Positions 9,836 through 21,869 of a stretch of DNA of 64,000 nt are shown in pieces. The position numbers and the translations under genes were made by a program. The stretch's first letter is position 1; each line of letters starts with the position of its first letter. Below the pieces are notes generated by a model. That model was not told where the DNA came from and did not search any database. It was given only the letters and a program-made list of their open reading frames with translations. This DNA comes from Zanthoxylum bungeanum (lineage: Eukaryota; Streptophyta; Magnoliopsida; Sapindales; Rutaceae). The stretch is from NCBI GenBank assembly GCA_019454045.1, contig SKCR01006518.1, positions 124,001 through 188,000 of the forward strand, given 5' to 3'.

Positions 9836-10186
9836 GCGGTCACAACTCTCCTCAACTACCCTTAAATTGGCCAATCAGATCCACTCATTTCACTATTACT
9901 ACATCGGCATCTGGCGGCTCTACTCTACCACCTCTCTGCCACTGCACCGGCCTATGGCGGCTGGTAGGGGCTACTTCCAATGAGATCTTGCTTTCCCACA
10001 GTCATCATTAGCCTTCTAGAAGCTTATTTTCTTGCCTAGGGCATACAACATATGACTCCAATACAAGTCAGCTTATGATTTCATCTTCGTTCCTCGGGTT
10101 GGCATACCGAGGCAGATGATACTATCAAAGCTCTATTTACCTCTCTCAACTAGGTCGGGTTATATGGACTTCATCGGGTCGGTTTT
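9836..10186. other. Unassigned spacer between Athila copy 1 and an old copia LTR
   Basis: 351 bp, more GC-rich than its surroundings, with no convincing ORF, RNA gene or repeat that I recognise. Confidence 0.4.
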
Positions 10187-10896
10187 TGTTGGGACAAATG
10201 TGGAACCCCTATGGTCGGATCGGTGCATCGTGTAGCGAAAAATGGGTTTAACCCGTGGATATAGAGCATTGGTGCATTTTTAAATAATAAAATGGAATAA
10301 TAAATTCCATTACGAGTCCATAGGAAAAAATCAGAGACGAATTGGAGTCCGGAAATTCAAAATCGAGAAAAATAAGATTATGCGAGTAGTGCGAATCGCA
10401 CGTGCACTGTAGCGCCTAACAATAATTTTTTTATATTTTCGTTGCTTATGTATCAGCTCTCTAGACAGAGAGCTGATATTGAGGGGTTTTTCACCCAATA
10501 CATTTCAAATTTTCTCCAAACAACTTCAAACACCCAAAATCTAATTTTAAACATAAAAACCAACATCAACACATGTTATATAATAAACATAAATGTATTC
10601 TAAATACATATAAGCATTACTTTGAATCAAAATACAAACTAAACAAGAATCCCATAGAGAAGTAACTCATAAACAATTTCATGTCACTTAAATGTGATCA
10701 TGTGATTCTAGAATGGTAGCTATAGCTCCAAGTTTCATCTAGAATTCCAAACTCTAATTTTATGATTCATGTGCAACATGAACATATTTGACCCAATCAC
10801 AAGTATATTGTATTTATGCTTCCAAAGCATCCATACACAATTCATTAACCCAATTTCAATTTCAAGTTATGTTATTATATATCCAATGTATAATAC
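10187..10896 (-). repeat. Old minus-strand copia LTR, 3' part (split by LARD insertion)
   Basis: On the minus strand this ends in CCCAACA, and it continues on the far side of the LARD at 35982 once one copy of the AATAC duplication is removed. The two parts together would be about 2.4 kb, comparable to the LARD LTRs. Only parts of the far half are recognisably similar to them. Confidence 0.55.
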
Positions 10897-13484
10897 TGTT
10901 AGAGTTGATGCTCGGAGCGTCAATTCGGATATATTTATGTCTGATTCATGAATACGAACAATTCATTTTTTTTCATAATATTACTTATTTATGGTAGTTT
11001 TCTTGATTTTATATACATATTCGATCTAATTACGATTAGATTGAAACTAAATATGATTTAGTGATATGTATATATTAGACAAAGACCCGATAATATATAA
11101 TGTAGTGCGCAGTTACAAAGTAATTTGTAATTGACATTGGGAAATGTCACTACTAGAAATATATTATCAACTAAAGTTCCTGGTCAAGATTTACTAACAC
11201 GGGTCGGTTAGTAAAATCCGTTGAGACCAGTACACGTCGTATATCGAGACTTGGTCCGATGATTTATCCCAATGAACCATAAGTCTATGGAGACTCGTAT
11301 AGACGTGTAGGTGTTTATAATGGATAAACATTGAACGACACATTGAAGATTTCCAAATAGATGGTACACCAACATCAATAGGAATCTTCTCGGGTTGAGT
11401 GAGCATAGTGATCTTTCGACATGAGGTACCATTGTGGATGTATGAGGTATCCTCCACACTTTGATGACAGTCACATTACTGATCTATTTAGATCAGACCT
11501 CCGTCTGTTCATTGGGTGTGGACCGATCCTCAGGATATCATGTGCGTATAAAGATAGGATCCGTCAGTTCTGTATACATAGCATATGTATTCAATGTGCA
11601 ATTAGCAATCTGTTAAATCCATGGGCATGTGGTACACTGTAGAAGTAAGTTCTAAGTGTTATTAAGAGATTGCTAATAGAATCATCGACGGGATTATACC
11701 TATAGAGATTTGACGCTTTTATCTATATCTCTGGGATAATGCGGATACCTGTGACGGAGGAATTATACATATACGATGACCTCGACCTGTATGGTTCAGA
11801 TTTTTTATCTGTGTTCGTCATAATTTACGGGTGGGTAGATTATTGACACGAAATTAGATTTTGTGACGGATATGCCTGAACCTAAGGAGTCTCACTAATG
11901 AAATATACTCGTAGGGCACTATGGCAACTTTTATAAATAATACTGATTATTTATAAGTCGTTTAACGGTTAAACGATAATACATGCGTTTAGGATATTTC
12001 GGCCATTTATTAAATGTCAAATTGTGATATTTTATATTTATAATTAATATATGTATTTTGATTATTTAATATAAATATAATACATATATTTAAGTATTTG
12101 TATTTAATTATTTGATTATTTAAATGTTAAATAATTAAATTGATTAAATAATAAATATCTTTTTACTTTATTAAAGTAAGTTAGATGGCTTATTTTAATT
12201 GGTTGGAATGGTCATTTTTAATTGGTATAAATGGCTTGATTTAATTAGTCCAAGTGTGGTATTTAGTGGATAAATACAACATTTTTAATTAAATCATTTT
12301 CCAACATTTACTTAATGAAATAAAAAATTGAAAAATACTTGATATTTTTCTAGGATTTTCGGCCACATGCTAGAAAATATATAGCCTTGGTTTTCATTTT
12401 TTGTTTTATTATCCAAGAACCCTAAAATCAAATACAAAGTAAGGTTAAGAGAAAAAGAGAAGGAAAAGAAGAAAAGCTTGGAATCTTGGTATTTTTATAA
12501 GTTTTTCTTTACTTTATTCTTCATGAAAAATATTTCTATGACTCTAGGCTTCAATATGTGTAGCTTATATCTCTCTCTACTCCTTTTTGTTTGTATTTTG
12601 ATGGTTGGGAACTTGGTAGAAAGATGAAAGCATGTATGTTAAAAAGATTGCTTGAAATTAGTTCTTAAGCACTCTTTTAGCCATTTGATGGTGATGTTGT
12701 CATTCTAGAGTTGCTTAGCCACTAATAAATGACCTAGAATTGTTATTGAGTTGTTTCATGGTGGTGATACTTGTATGGTGTAGTAAGGATTGAATTAAAG
12801 TGTTGTTTTATTAATTTGGTGTTAATTGACCAATTGGACAATTTTGAGAAATTAGGGTTCATAACCCTCTCCAAATTTGGGGCTTTTCATATATGTGTTA
12901 ATTAATGATGTATATATGATGCATATTAATTTTGGTGTTGATTGGACTTGATCTTGAATGGTTTTGAACCAATTTGGACTAAAGTGCAATTCTTGGAAAC
13001 TTGAGGGACCTCTCGAAAATTTTGGAAAATTATTTTCTTGAATTTCAATTTGTATTTTGACATGTATAAATCATTTTGGTAGTGATTGGGAATCACCTAA
13101 TTATGTATTTGACAAATTAGGACTAAAATGATCAAAATGCAAAGTTTAACGGCATTTCTGTAATTACTGAAAAATCTGGAAATTTTTCAGATTCATGTTT
13201 TTAATGTATATTTGATGTACAAATCATTTTGGTTGTGATTTGAAATCACCTAAGCTTGTTTTGAATAATCTACGACTAAAATGATGAAAATGGAATGTTT
13301 TGGGGTCTTATGGTAATTTATTGAAATTATGATTTATGGGTTATAAAATTTCTGTTTTTGAGTATTGAGTGATAAAAATAAATAAGTTTATTTTAATTAC
13401 TCAAGAAAAATTAAAGAAATGAGAAAATTTGATTTTCTCGTATTTCGCTGCGTAATCCAGGTATTTTTGCCCAAAACCCCAACA
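10897..13484 (+). repeat. 5' LTR of the LARD-like element
   Basis: 2588 bp, TGTTAGAGTT to CCCAACA, preceded by AATAC. It aligns along its length with 33016-35981 and shows the empty site for the MITE inserted there (about 12205-12212). No ORF of note. Confidence 0.88.
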
Positions 13485-13488
13485 AAAA

Positions 13489-13500
13489 TAGTATCATAGC
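13489..13500 (+). promoter_or_regulatory. Degenerate tRNA-Met-type primer-binding site
   Basis: TAGTATCATAGC differs at two positions from the common plant PBS TGGTATCAGAGC and lies 4 bp after the LTR. Confidence 0.55.
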
Positions 13501-14940
13501 AGGTCTAAACCTCAATGATATGAATATGCCTTTTAATTCAATGTTTAATTTTGTCTTTACTTGATGCATGCTTTTATTTATTTAATTTGATTAAATTAAA
13601 TGTGTAACATCTTTGCAGAAGATCCCTAATTAATAAGGTTTTAAAGTAATATGTATTGGATGCATATTTTTTGGTCTGTCTTGTCATTACAGTTTTTGGA
13701 TATCTGTTCTATGACTGCATCCGAGAAAGTGTCAAAGCAGTGATGGTGTAGTTGATAGAATTTTATCCATACCGAATGTATATATGATACTAAATAAATT
13801 CAAGCGAAAGCGGAAATCCTGAATGTGTCAAAGCTGTCAGGACTAGGCAAGTATCTTGAATTTATCATTGACAAGTTTAATCTTGGTACGCCTCCTTGTG
13901 AACGTGCCAAAGCTGTCACAATGAGAAACGACCAGGACCAGAACCTAGGAGTCACTAGTGAGTGATTGACAATGAGTTGTCTACCTAATGAATATACGTA
14001 GGCGAAAACGTGCCAAAGCTGTGAGTCGAAATATATTCATGGGGTCTACCTCTCACTATGGAATTCAATTTAATCATTGAATTTCCATTTTCCGTTGGGG
14101 ATTACGGTATTACGTAAAATAGTGTGAGGCATTGCTTGGTTTAAAAATTCCATAACTAAAGCAGTGTGTAATATTATGAAAATTGATGCTTATGTTTCCT
14201 TTATTCTATTGTGTTGATAGAATTAAAACTTCTAATTCACTGCATATATATTATTTGTATATGTTTTCTGACTTTCTTTATGGTTGCAGATTTCTAAAAT
14301 AGGATCTAGATTTAAAGTAGGCTTGGATAGTGTTAGATTAGTTAAGACCATCGGGAACTGTTGTTCCGGTTTTCTTGAAAAATCAAGATGGTTAGTGACT
14401 TAGTTTCTAAGTCACAATAAATAATCTAAATATATATTCGTTTTAGGATATAATAGTGTAGAGAGAATAGTTTCTTTTGCAGTAAGAATTGATGTGAATT
14501 AGTTCATGTCTCCAGATTCTTGACTAACATTAAGAAAACCCCAATTTGTATTTGTTTATCTGATAATAACGTTTCTTGGCTTTAATGACCTTTAGAGGTA
14601 ATGTGTCTGACATAGTTTGCTAATCAATTATTTGCAATTGTTGTGAATAGTTGAAGGTAAATTATAAAGCTAAAGAAAGGACATGCGTATAGTTGTGTAT
14701 AGGAAATATTGATTTTCACAATACGACAACTATAGGTATTGGATATCGGATCTCCCATCTAGTTATTTAAAATATTATTTAATGATTGTCTTGATATTCG
14801 ATATCAGAACTTGTGATTATTGGATAGTTACTTGTTCTTTATAAGCAGCTATTATATATTTTAAAATGACTAATACTGTAATTGATGTAGAGATAAATAT
14901 TAAGAAAATATTCGGTTAACTAAATAACTTAGAACAGTGC
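13501..14940 (+). other. LARD internal region, left part, with repeated GTGCCAAAGCTGT motif
   Basis: No ORF of note. The motif GTG(T/C)CAAAGC(A/T)GT occurs four times, at about 13728, 13826, 13904 and 14010, in otherwise different sequence. It may be a structural or packaging element, or the relic of a repeat. Confidence 0.55.
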
Positions 14941-17900
14941 AGATGAGTGGAAAATATATCAATATTTACCGCCCACTTTTACTTAATATTTTGTTTAGTT
15001 TCTCGGGTTTGATGAATGTTTTGATGTGTTTTAGTTTATTTTGCAGATAAAATAATATTGGGACACAATGAAATCATTTAGGATGAAATGTGGGTCAAAT
15101 AAGGGCAAAAATTGGACTTGACATATTAATTTTGGAGATTGGAACTTGAAAGGGCGTTTTAACGAAGTGCAGTTTTGGAAATTCCAATTTTGCGCATCTG
15201 TCGTATTTTGGGCATAACTTGTTACTCCGATATCGGATTAAGCTGATTCAAGTTCCAGATTAAAGAAAGCTCAAATATCTACAACTTTGAAAGACAAAAT
15301 AATTTCGAATTCTGAATATTTCATACCCGAAATTGATGAACCATCCAGAAGTGTGTTGTGTGTAATTATTAAAGTCATTTTCAATCATTTTCAAAGCAAA
15401 AAATAAATTAATAAATAAATAATAAAAATTATCAAATCACCACCAAACATGATAAGCAATTAGTGGAGCAATTAATAATGGATTTGGTGGAGCAATTAGT
15501 GGAGCAAATGGATTTGGTGGATGATTTGATGGAGGCAAAATTTTGCCTATAAATACCAAGCCATTTCATTTGTAAATTCATACTTTCCTCTAAGGAATTC
15601 CTTAAGAATACTAAGAATATTGTATCTTGTTTGTTTATTTACAGCTTTTAGTAATTAATTTCAGCTTTCGCATTTTCTTTTCTTTACTTTTCAGTTTTTA
15701 CTTTCCGCAATTTACTTTTACGCACAGTACTTTTCTTTCTTTAATTTTCAGTTTTTACTTTTCAGTAATGAGGAGGTAACTCTCATTTGCTGGGGTAAAA
15801 GGTAAAACTTTTATTACTAATATTTAGATTAATCTCCCTTAATTATAATATATAAACTAGTTAAAACCTGACTTAACGAGGATACTGCCATATTGGTCGG
15901 TTGGTAATTATTTAAATTGGTTTTAACCTGACTAAACTGGATACCGCCTGATTGGTCTGTTGGTAATTAATTATTAATTTGACTTAATCTGGATACCGCC
16001 TATATGGCTGGTTGTAATTATCATGCAAAGTTAATATATTATATTAAGGGAGATATCTAAAATAGAAGTAATAAAAGTGGATCCTTTTACCTCATCATTT
16101 TCTTTTATTATACTTTTACTTTATTTACTTTTCAGCAATTTACTTTCAGCATTTACTTTTCAACAATTTACTTTCAGCAATTTACTTTCAGCATTTACTT
16201 TTCAGTAATTTACTTTCAGCATTTACTTTTCTGAATTTAATTTTCAGTATTTAATTTCGGCATTTACTTTCCGTCATTTACTTTTCAGCAATTTACTTTT
16301 CAACATTTTACTTTATGTCTTTTATTTTATTTAAGTTTTTACTAGCCCAAGTTATGTGTCGTAACTAAGTTAGTTATCTGGGGTTGTGATGAATTCTAAT
16401 ATCACCGGTTTATAAGAGGTTATTTTATAGTTTGGGTAATTTAAAGATTTACTTATTAAGTCTTAAGCTTAATGTGTCTTGTTAATTGGCCACTAATAAG
16501 ATTGATCTGGTAAATCTAAAATAAACTTGACAAAGGAAATTTAGGTTTCAGCCTTAGACTTAATAGCCCACGATCTTCCTTGAGGATATATAACCCTTTA
16601 ATAGATTTCCTTACAGGATAGGCATATACATGTCGGGCGGGGGTAGCCATAATTGGAACTTAAACTTAATGAATCCAGGTAATTTGGTTGACATAAACAT
16701 ATGATTCAATTGGGTTATACTGGGTATTTGCTTCTGACCATCGACAGAGGCTTTTGCATAATTTCGTGTTCCAGGTTAGTAAACCGATTTATTACACAAA
16801 CATGAAATAACCGCTTCATCTTTTAAAAGATATTAGAAAGATTCACAACCTTAGATAGTTTCCTAATATTAAATTTTCTTAAACCTACTTTCGTGCAATT
16901 TTATTTACTTGTTTTTAAATTCAAAATCATCAACATTTCAAATCAATCAATCAACCTGTTAGACATAACTAGGGCTAGTAAAAACTTAAATAAAATAAAA
17001 GACATAAAGTAAAATATTGAAAAGTAAATTGCTGAAAAGTAAATGACGGAAAGTAAATGCTGAAATTAAATACTGAAAATTAAATGCTGAAAATGAAATG
17101 CTGAAAGTAAATTACTAAAAAGTAAATGCTGAAAGTAAATTGCTGAAAGTAAATTGCTGAAAAGTAAATGCTGAAAAGTAAATAAAGTAAAAGTACAATA
17201 AAAGAAAATGCTGAGGTAAAATGATCCACTTTTATTACTTCTATTTTAGATATCTCCCTTAATATAATATATTAACTTTGCATGATAATTACCAACCAGC
17301 CATATAGGCGGTATCCAGATTAAGTCAAATTAATAATTAATTACCAACGGACCAATCAGGCGGTATCCAGTTTAGTCAGGTTAAAACCAATTTAAATAAT
17401 TACCAACCGACCAATATGGCGGTATCCTCGTTAAGTCAGGTTTTAACTAGTTTATATATTATAATTAAAGGAGATTAATCTAAATATTAGTAATAAAAGT
17501 TTTACCTTTTACCCCAGCAAATGGGAGTTACCTCCTCATTACTGAAAAGTAAAAACTGAAAATTAAAGAAAGAAAAGTACTGTGCGTAAAAGTAAATTGT
17601 GCAAAGTAAAAACTGAAAAGTAAAGAAAAGAAAGTGCGAAAACGGAAAATAATTACTGAAAGTTGTAAATAAACAAACAAGATACAATCTTCTTAGTATT
17701 CTTAAGGAATTCCTTATAGGATAGACATATACCTGTCGGGCGGGGGTAGCCATAATTGGAACTTAAACTTAATGAATCCAGGTAATTTGGTTGACATAGA
17801 CATATGGTTCAATTGGGTTATACTGGGTATTTGCGTCTGACCATCGACATAGGCTTTTGCATAATTTCGTGTTCCAGGTTAGTAAACTGATTTATTACAC

Positions 17901-18193
17901 AAATATGAAATAACCGCTTCATCTTTTAAAAGATATTAGAAAGATTCACAACCCTAGATAGTTTCCTAATATTAAATTTTCTTAAACCTACTTTCGTGCA
18001 ATTTTATTTACTTGTTTTTAAATTCAAAATCATCACCATTTCAAATCAATCAATCAACCTGTTAGATACTAGTAATCATTTGACCTCATAAAATTAATAG
18101 ATTAGGTATTAAGTCCTCGTGGGATCAATACTTTTTATACTACTTGAACGATACGTGCGTTTGCGTTATACGCGTGTGTGTAATCACCGGTCA
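14941..18193 (+). repeat. 5' LTR of Athila copy 2, with internal inverted segment
   Basis: A type-A LTR of 3253 bp. The forward LTR runs to about 16967. Then 16968-17716 is a reverse complement of about 15590-16350. Forward sequence resumes at about 17711, so 17717-18193 repeats and completes 16610-16967. The junctions share ACTAG and TTCCTTA. Confidence 0.82.
16968..17716 (-). repeat. Inverted LTR segment inside the copy 2 5' LTR
   Basis: Reverse complement of the upstream part of the same LTR, including the 57-bp tandem array (about 17290-17440) and the minisatellite (16990-17190). The same left junction occurs in the 3' LTR at 26076. Confidence 0.85.
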
Positions 18194-18199
18194 AGGTTT

Positions 18200-18217
18200 T
18201 GGCGCCGTTGCCGGGGA
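18200..18217 (+). promoter_or_regulatory. Primer-binding site, tRNA-Asp type
   Basis: TGGCGCCGTTGCCGGGGA is, from memory, a perfect 18-nt complement of the 3' end of plant tRNA-Asp including CCA, the primer typical of Athila. It lies 6 bp after the LTR. Confidence 0.85.
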
Positions 18218-18279
18218 CTTATTTTTCTTTCACTATTAGTTTTAGGGTTAGATACGTTACTTGTATCTAATTTCTTTTT

Positions 18280-18309
18280 ACTTATTTTTTTTGTTTTTTT
18301 GTGTTTCAG
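18280..18309 (+). promoter_or_regulatory. Putative splice acceptor in gag leader
   Basis: A long T-rich tract ends in GTGTTTCAG, followed by GTTCTCAG and the gag ATG at 18325. It is the same class of site as those before ORFs A and B. Confidence 0.4.
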
Positions 18310-18324
18310 GTTCTCAGAAACTAC

Positions 18325-19970
18325 ATGAGACGAACCAGAAGCTTTGAACTCCGACCGCTTGACCCAGAGATTGAAAGAACCATCAGACAGTTGAGAAGGG
18401 AAAGGCGAGAAGGCCAAGAAGCAATCATTAACATGGAACCTGAACCTTTGAACGTTGCACCACCAATTCCCATCCGAGATAGAACCATTCCGGTGGTTGA
18501 CAGACTCATTTCTTGTATTGTACTTCCTCCTTACCAGCAAATGCGGGTGACATATAAACATGCATCCAGATGATTCAGCAGTCAGTACAGTTCGGGGGAA
18601 ATGCAACTGAAGATCCTAATGCCCACATCAACAACTTCCTGGAAGTTTACGGTACTTTCAATTACAACCGAGCAGCTGAAGAAGCAATGAGACTGCGGGT
18701 TTTTCCATATTCCCTGAAAGACAGAGCTAAAGCTTGGCTACATTCGTTACCAGCAGGTTCTATCATAATTTGGAACACTCTAGCCACCAAATTTCTTGCA
18801 AAGTACTTTCCACCAGCCAGAACTGCAAAGTTGAGGAATGACATCACATCCTTCGTGCAACAAGATTCAGAATCCCTTTGCGAAGCTTGGGAAAGATTCA
18901 AAGATTTACTCTGGAAATGTCCTCATCATGAGATCACAAAGTGGCTACAAGTCCAAACTTTCTACAATGGACTTTCTGGACTAATGAGAACCATAATTGA
19001 TGCTGCTGCTGGAGGAGCTTTAATGGCAAAAGGAGAAGGTCAAGCCTGGGACTTAATCGAGGAAATGGCTAACAATAATTCATTGTGGCCAACAGACAGG
19101 AGCATGATTCAAAGAATTGCAGGAATTTATGAACTTGGAGCAAACACAGCAGTAAATACCAGGCTGGATCAGATATGCAAATGTCTAGAAACACTTAGCA
19201 CGCAAGTTGTGAACATCGCTGGAACCACAAGTTCACCATATGGAGGAGCACCAGAACCAATTCCACATAAAGAAACGGTGAACTACGTCAACAATTTCAA
19301 CAGACAGAGGAATAATCTATATTCCAACACCTATAACCCAGGGTGGAAGAATCATCCTAATTTTTCATGGAGCAACAATTCAGGGAAAATGAACAACCCA
19401 CCACCCGGATTCCAGCAACAGAACAAAGGCCAGGAGCGTGAAAAAGAACCATGAATAATAGAAGTGTTGGCCCAATTGAAGAAGCAATAAGCAAAATACG
19501 ATGCTTTAGCAGCTATGGTTCAAAATCAAGTGGCATTGAATCAAAGTCATTCAGCTTCTATCAAAGCACTGGAGAATCAAATGGGACAACTGGTCAATAC
19601 TCAGAGTTATAGACCATCGGGTACTCTTCCTAGCAACACAGAGCCAAATCCAAGGAACATGGGAAAGGAACAATGTCATGCCATCATGTTAAAAAGCGGT
19701 ACTGAAATCAACAAAGATGTTGGAGCCAAAACAACTGATGAAGAAGTTCCAAAAGAAACAAAGCAACAGATGGAGGAAAAAAAAAGCAAAGGAAAAAGAA
19801 CAGATCACTCCACCTCCACCTTTTCCACAACGACTTCAGAAAAAAAAATGGACAAGCAGTTTGTTCGATTCCTGGAGGTGTTCAAGAAGCTTCACATCAA
19901 CATTCCATTTGCAAAAGCGTTGGAACAAATGCCCAGCTATGCCAAATTCATGAAAGACATTCTTTTATGA
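18325..19970 (+). pseudogene. Athila gag, copy 2
   Basis: Gag forms the virus-like particle. It is read from ATG 18325 (83 codons) and continues in the next frame from 18570 (294 codons), where about one base is missing. It then continues after a TGA at 19452 into 19515-19970. Visible features are FLEVYGTFNYNRAAEEAMRL and the following segment ending in KAWLHSLPAGSI, the core retrotransposon gag domain with FLAKYFPPARTAKLRNDI, a Gln/Asn-rich stretch at about 19260-19450, and a C-terminal coiled-coil-like part with FLEVFKKLHINIPFAKALEQ. A CCHC knuckle is not evident. It is broken by at least one frameshift and two stops. Confidence 0.88.
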
Positions 19971-19979
19971 AAGCGGAGA

Positions 19980-20369
19980 TTGGGAGATTACGAGATAGTA
20001 GCATTATCAGAAGAATGCAGCGCTATCATTCAGAGGAAACTTCCTCCAAAATTGAAAGATCCTGGCAGTTTCATTGTTCCTTGCACCATAGGAGAACATG
20101 ACTTTGGTAAGGCTTTATGTGATTTAGGTGCTAGTGTTAACTTGATGCCTTTTTCTATTTTCAGGAAACTACAGATTGGAGAAACAATGCCCACATCAGT
20201 CTCTCTACAATTTACTGATAGAATGCTCGTATTTCCGAGAGGTGTAGTTGAAGATGTGCTGGTCAAGGTTGACAAATTCATTTTCCCAGCAGATTTTATT
20301 GTCCTTGATATGGAGGAAGACGCAGACGTGCCAATCATCCTTGGGAGACCGTTCTTGGCTACAGGTTGA
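19980..20369 (+). pseudogene. Athila protease, copy 2
   Basis: The aspartic protease domain retains the catalytic segment ALCDLGASVNLMP (D-L-G-A) and the ILGRPFLATG end. It is separated from gag by a stop at 19968 and a frame change. The next codon after the core is TGA, so pol could not be read through. The protease normally cleaves the gag-pol polyprotein. Confidence 0.85.
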
Positions 20370-20996
20370 ACCATTATTGATGTACAAAAATGAAAATTAA
20401 CCATGAGGGTACAGGACCAAGAAGTAACATTCAATATTTTCAATGCCATGAATTTCCAGAAGATGAAAAGAAGGAGGAATGTTTCAGACTTGATGTGATA
20501 CACAGTACCATTCAGAACTCCAATGCAATGCAAAGTTCTATTGACAAACTTAAAATATGTCAATTGCATGTGGAGCCTGAAGATAAAGCGTCTTTTGCAC
20601 TGAAAAAGCCAATTCTTGCACTACAAGCAACAGAAGAGAAAAAGTTCCACCAGCTCAACGAATTGGAGGAATTTCACAATCAGCCTTTTGAGGATGCCAA
20701 ATTATACAAAGAAAATGCCAAGAAGAGACATGATGAGAAGTTAGCGTGCATACAACTGGAACCAGGGTAGAAGGTATTGTTAAACAAATCAAGGGTGAAA
20801 TTCTTCCCATGGAAGCCAAAATCACGGTGGTCAGGTCCATTTGTGATCACCAAAGTTTTACCAGACAGAGCCGTTGAGATACATGATCCTGACTCCAACA
20901 AAACTTTCAAGGTTAAAAAAAAGCGTGTTAAGCACTACTGAGGAGAATCATTTGAGCGACAAAAAGAAAGTGTCACACTTTCAGATCCAGCCTAAC
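20370..20996 (+). pseudogene. Deleted pol remnant: protease-RT linker fused to integrase C-terminus, copy 2
   Basis: From 20390 the frame encodes the start of the protease-RT linker (DEKKEECFRLDV). Near 20596 it passes directly into the integrase tail ([24 protein letters not shown]), which aligns with 4735-4850 of copy 1. The GPF-type end continues in broken frames to about 20996. RT, RNase H and the DDE core are missing, so copy 2 could move only by using proteins from another element. Confidence 0.85.
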
Positions 20997-21093
20997 GTTC
21001 GAGAAGTCACGTCTAGCTGACGACGTTAAACTTAGCGCTCGCAGGGAGGCAACCCATGCAATTTGTGTATATATTGTGATTTGGTGTGATTTC

Positions 21094-21117
21094 ATTTTGT
21101 GTGTTTAGTTTTTGCAG
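21094..21117 (+). promoter_or_regulatory. Putative splice acceptor before ORF A, copy 2
   Basis: GTGTGTTTAGTTTTTGCAG then GTTAAG, 16 bp before ATG 21134. It matches the copy 1 site. Confidence 0.45.
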
Positions 21118-21133
21118 GTTAAGTCATTTCAGG

Positions 21134-21682
21134 ATGGAAGAAGTTCTCGCAAATCTTCACAAGCAATTTCCTTCTCTCCCTCAAAAATCTCTGATGAAAG
21201 TCTACAAAACTCGCTTGGAACAAATGAGACTATTGATGATCAAAGGTATTCCTACTGACATTCGTTGGATTATTGAAGCACGGGTCCGATTGGCAGGTGA
21301 GTCTTCTGACTCTTTTATTTCACATCTGCCTGGTTTAGGAAAGAGCACATATGCTAAAAAGAGAAGAGCCAAAAGAATGTGTGTTTGTTATAAATGTGCT
21401 CGCATGTTTTGTAATACTCGTTGTCGTTATTTAGGAATGGTGTCTGATAACCGCGAAGATAAGATTAATTTCATTAGGGATGGCTTGAGTAAGGAGTCTT
21501 TGGATGACATATCTAAAACTCTTGAGACGCATCCCAGTGGATGTGTGTATCACGAAATTCGTGTGTTATACGCACAATTCCAAAAAGAAAGACAACAATT
21601 AAGTCTCGGGAATCTGACTCAAAAAGACCATGTTTGCCAATTTATAAGAAAATTGGATGGGAAGCTTGTCCCTGACGCATAG
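21134..21682 (+). CDS. Accessory ORF A: carlavirus-type cysteine-rich nucleic-acid-binding protein-like, intact
   Basis: 182 residues from ATG 21134. This start is conserved in copy 1 and follows the acceptor-like site. Residues 1-60 are probably helical. A Gly-rich hinge leads into STYAKKRRAKRM (71-82), then cysteines C83, C85, C88, C93 and C97, of which the C-x2-C-x4-C-x3-C set is conserved in copy 1, then SDNREDKINFIRDG (104-117) and a 60-residue C-terminal extension. The order Gly/Ser plus Tyr-Ala, Arg/Lys run, Cys pair, Cys pair, then a Phe-Ile-x2-Gly block resembles carlavirus and allexivirus cysteine-rich proteins (Pfam Carla_C4 / Viral_NABP). These bind nucleic acid, enter the nucleus and suppress RNA silencing in some viruses. 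The cysteine spacing is tighter than I expect for those viruses. The assignment is by eye; the ORF itself is certain. Confidence 0.75.
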   Translation: MEEVLANLHKQFPSLPQKSLMKVYKTRLEQMRLLMIKGIPTDIRWIIEARVRLAGESSDSFISHLPGLGKSTYAKKRRAKRMCVCYKCARMFCNTRCRYLGMVSDNREDKINFIRDGLSKESLDDISKTLETHPSGCVYHEIRVLYAQFQKERQQLSLGNLTQKDHVCQFIRKLDGKLVPDA

Positions 21683-21795
21683 ACGTCAATCAAGCCGCTA
21701 CTTTTCTTTGATTTTCTCCGATAGGATCCATACCTTTTTGACTATCACGATTTATTTTATTATTAACTAATAATTGTCATTTAGTACAAGTGCTA

Positions 21796-21817
21796 TTATT
21801 TTACTCACCCTTTTCAG
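21796..21817 (+). promoter_or_regulatory. Putative splice acceptor before LOG-like ORF B, copy 2
   Basis: ATTTTACTCACCCTTTTCAG then GTGTTATA, nearly identical to copy 1. Confidence 0.45.
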
Positions 21818-21869
21818 GTGTTATAAATTCAACTCATCATTGCACTTTTGAAGACATCCAGAGGAAAAC

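Noticed and set aside
11194..11474. Minus-strand 87-codon ORF, also present at 33276-33539
   Set aside because: It appears twice only because both positions are in the LARD LTR pair. No domain is recognisable and it runs against the LTR direction.
17502..17753. Minus-strand 83-codon ORF rich in Phe, repeated at 26612-26797
   Set aside because: It is translated pyrimidine-rich LTR sequence (TTTACTTTTCAG repeats) in the inverted segment; not a protein.
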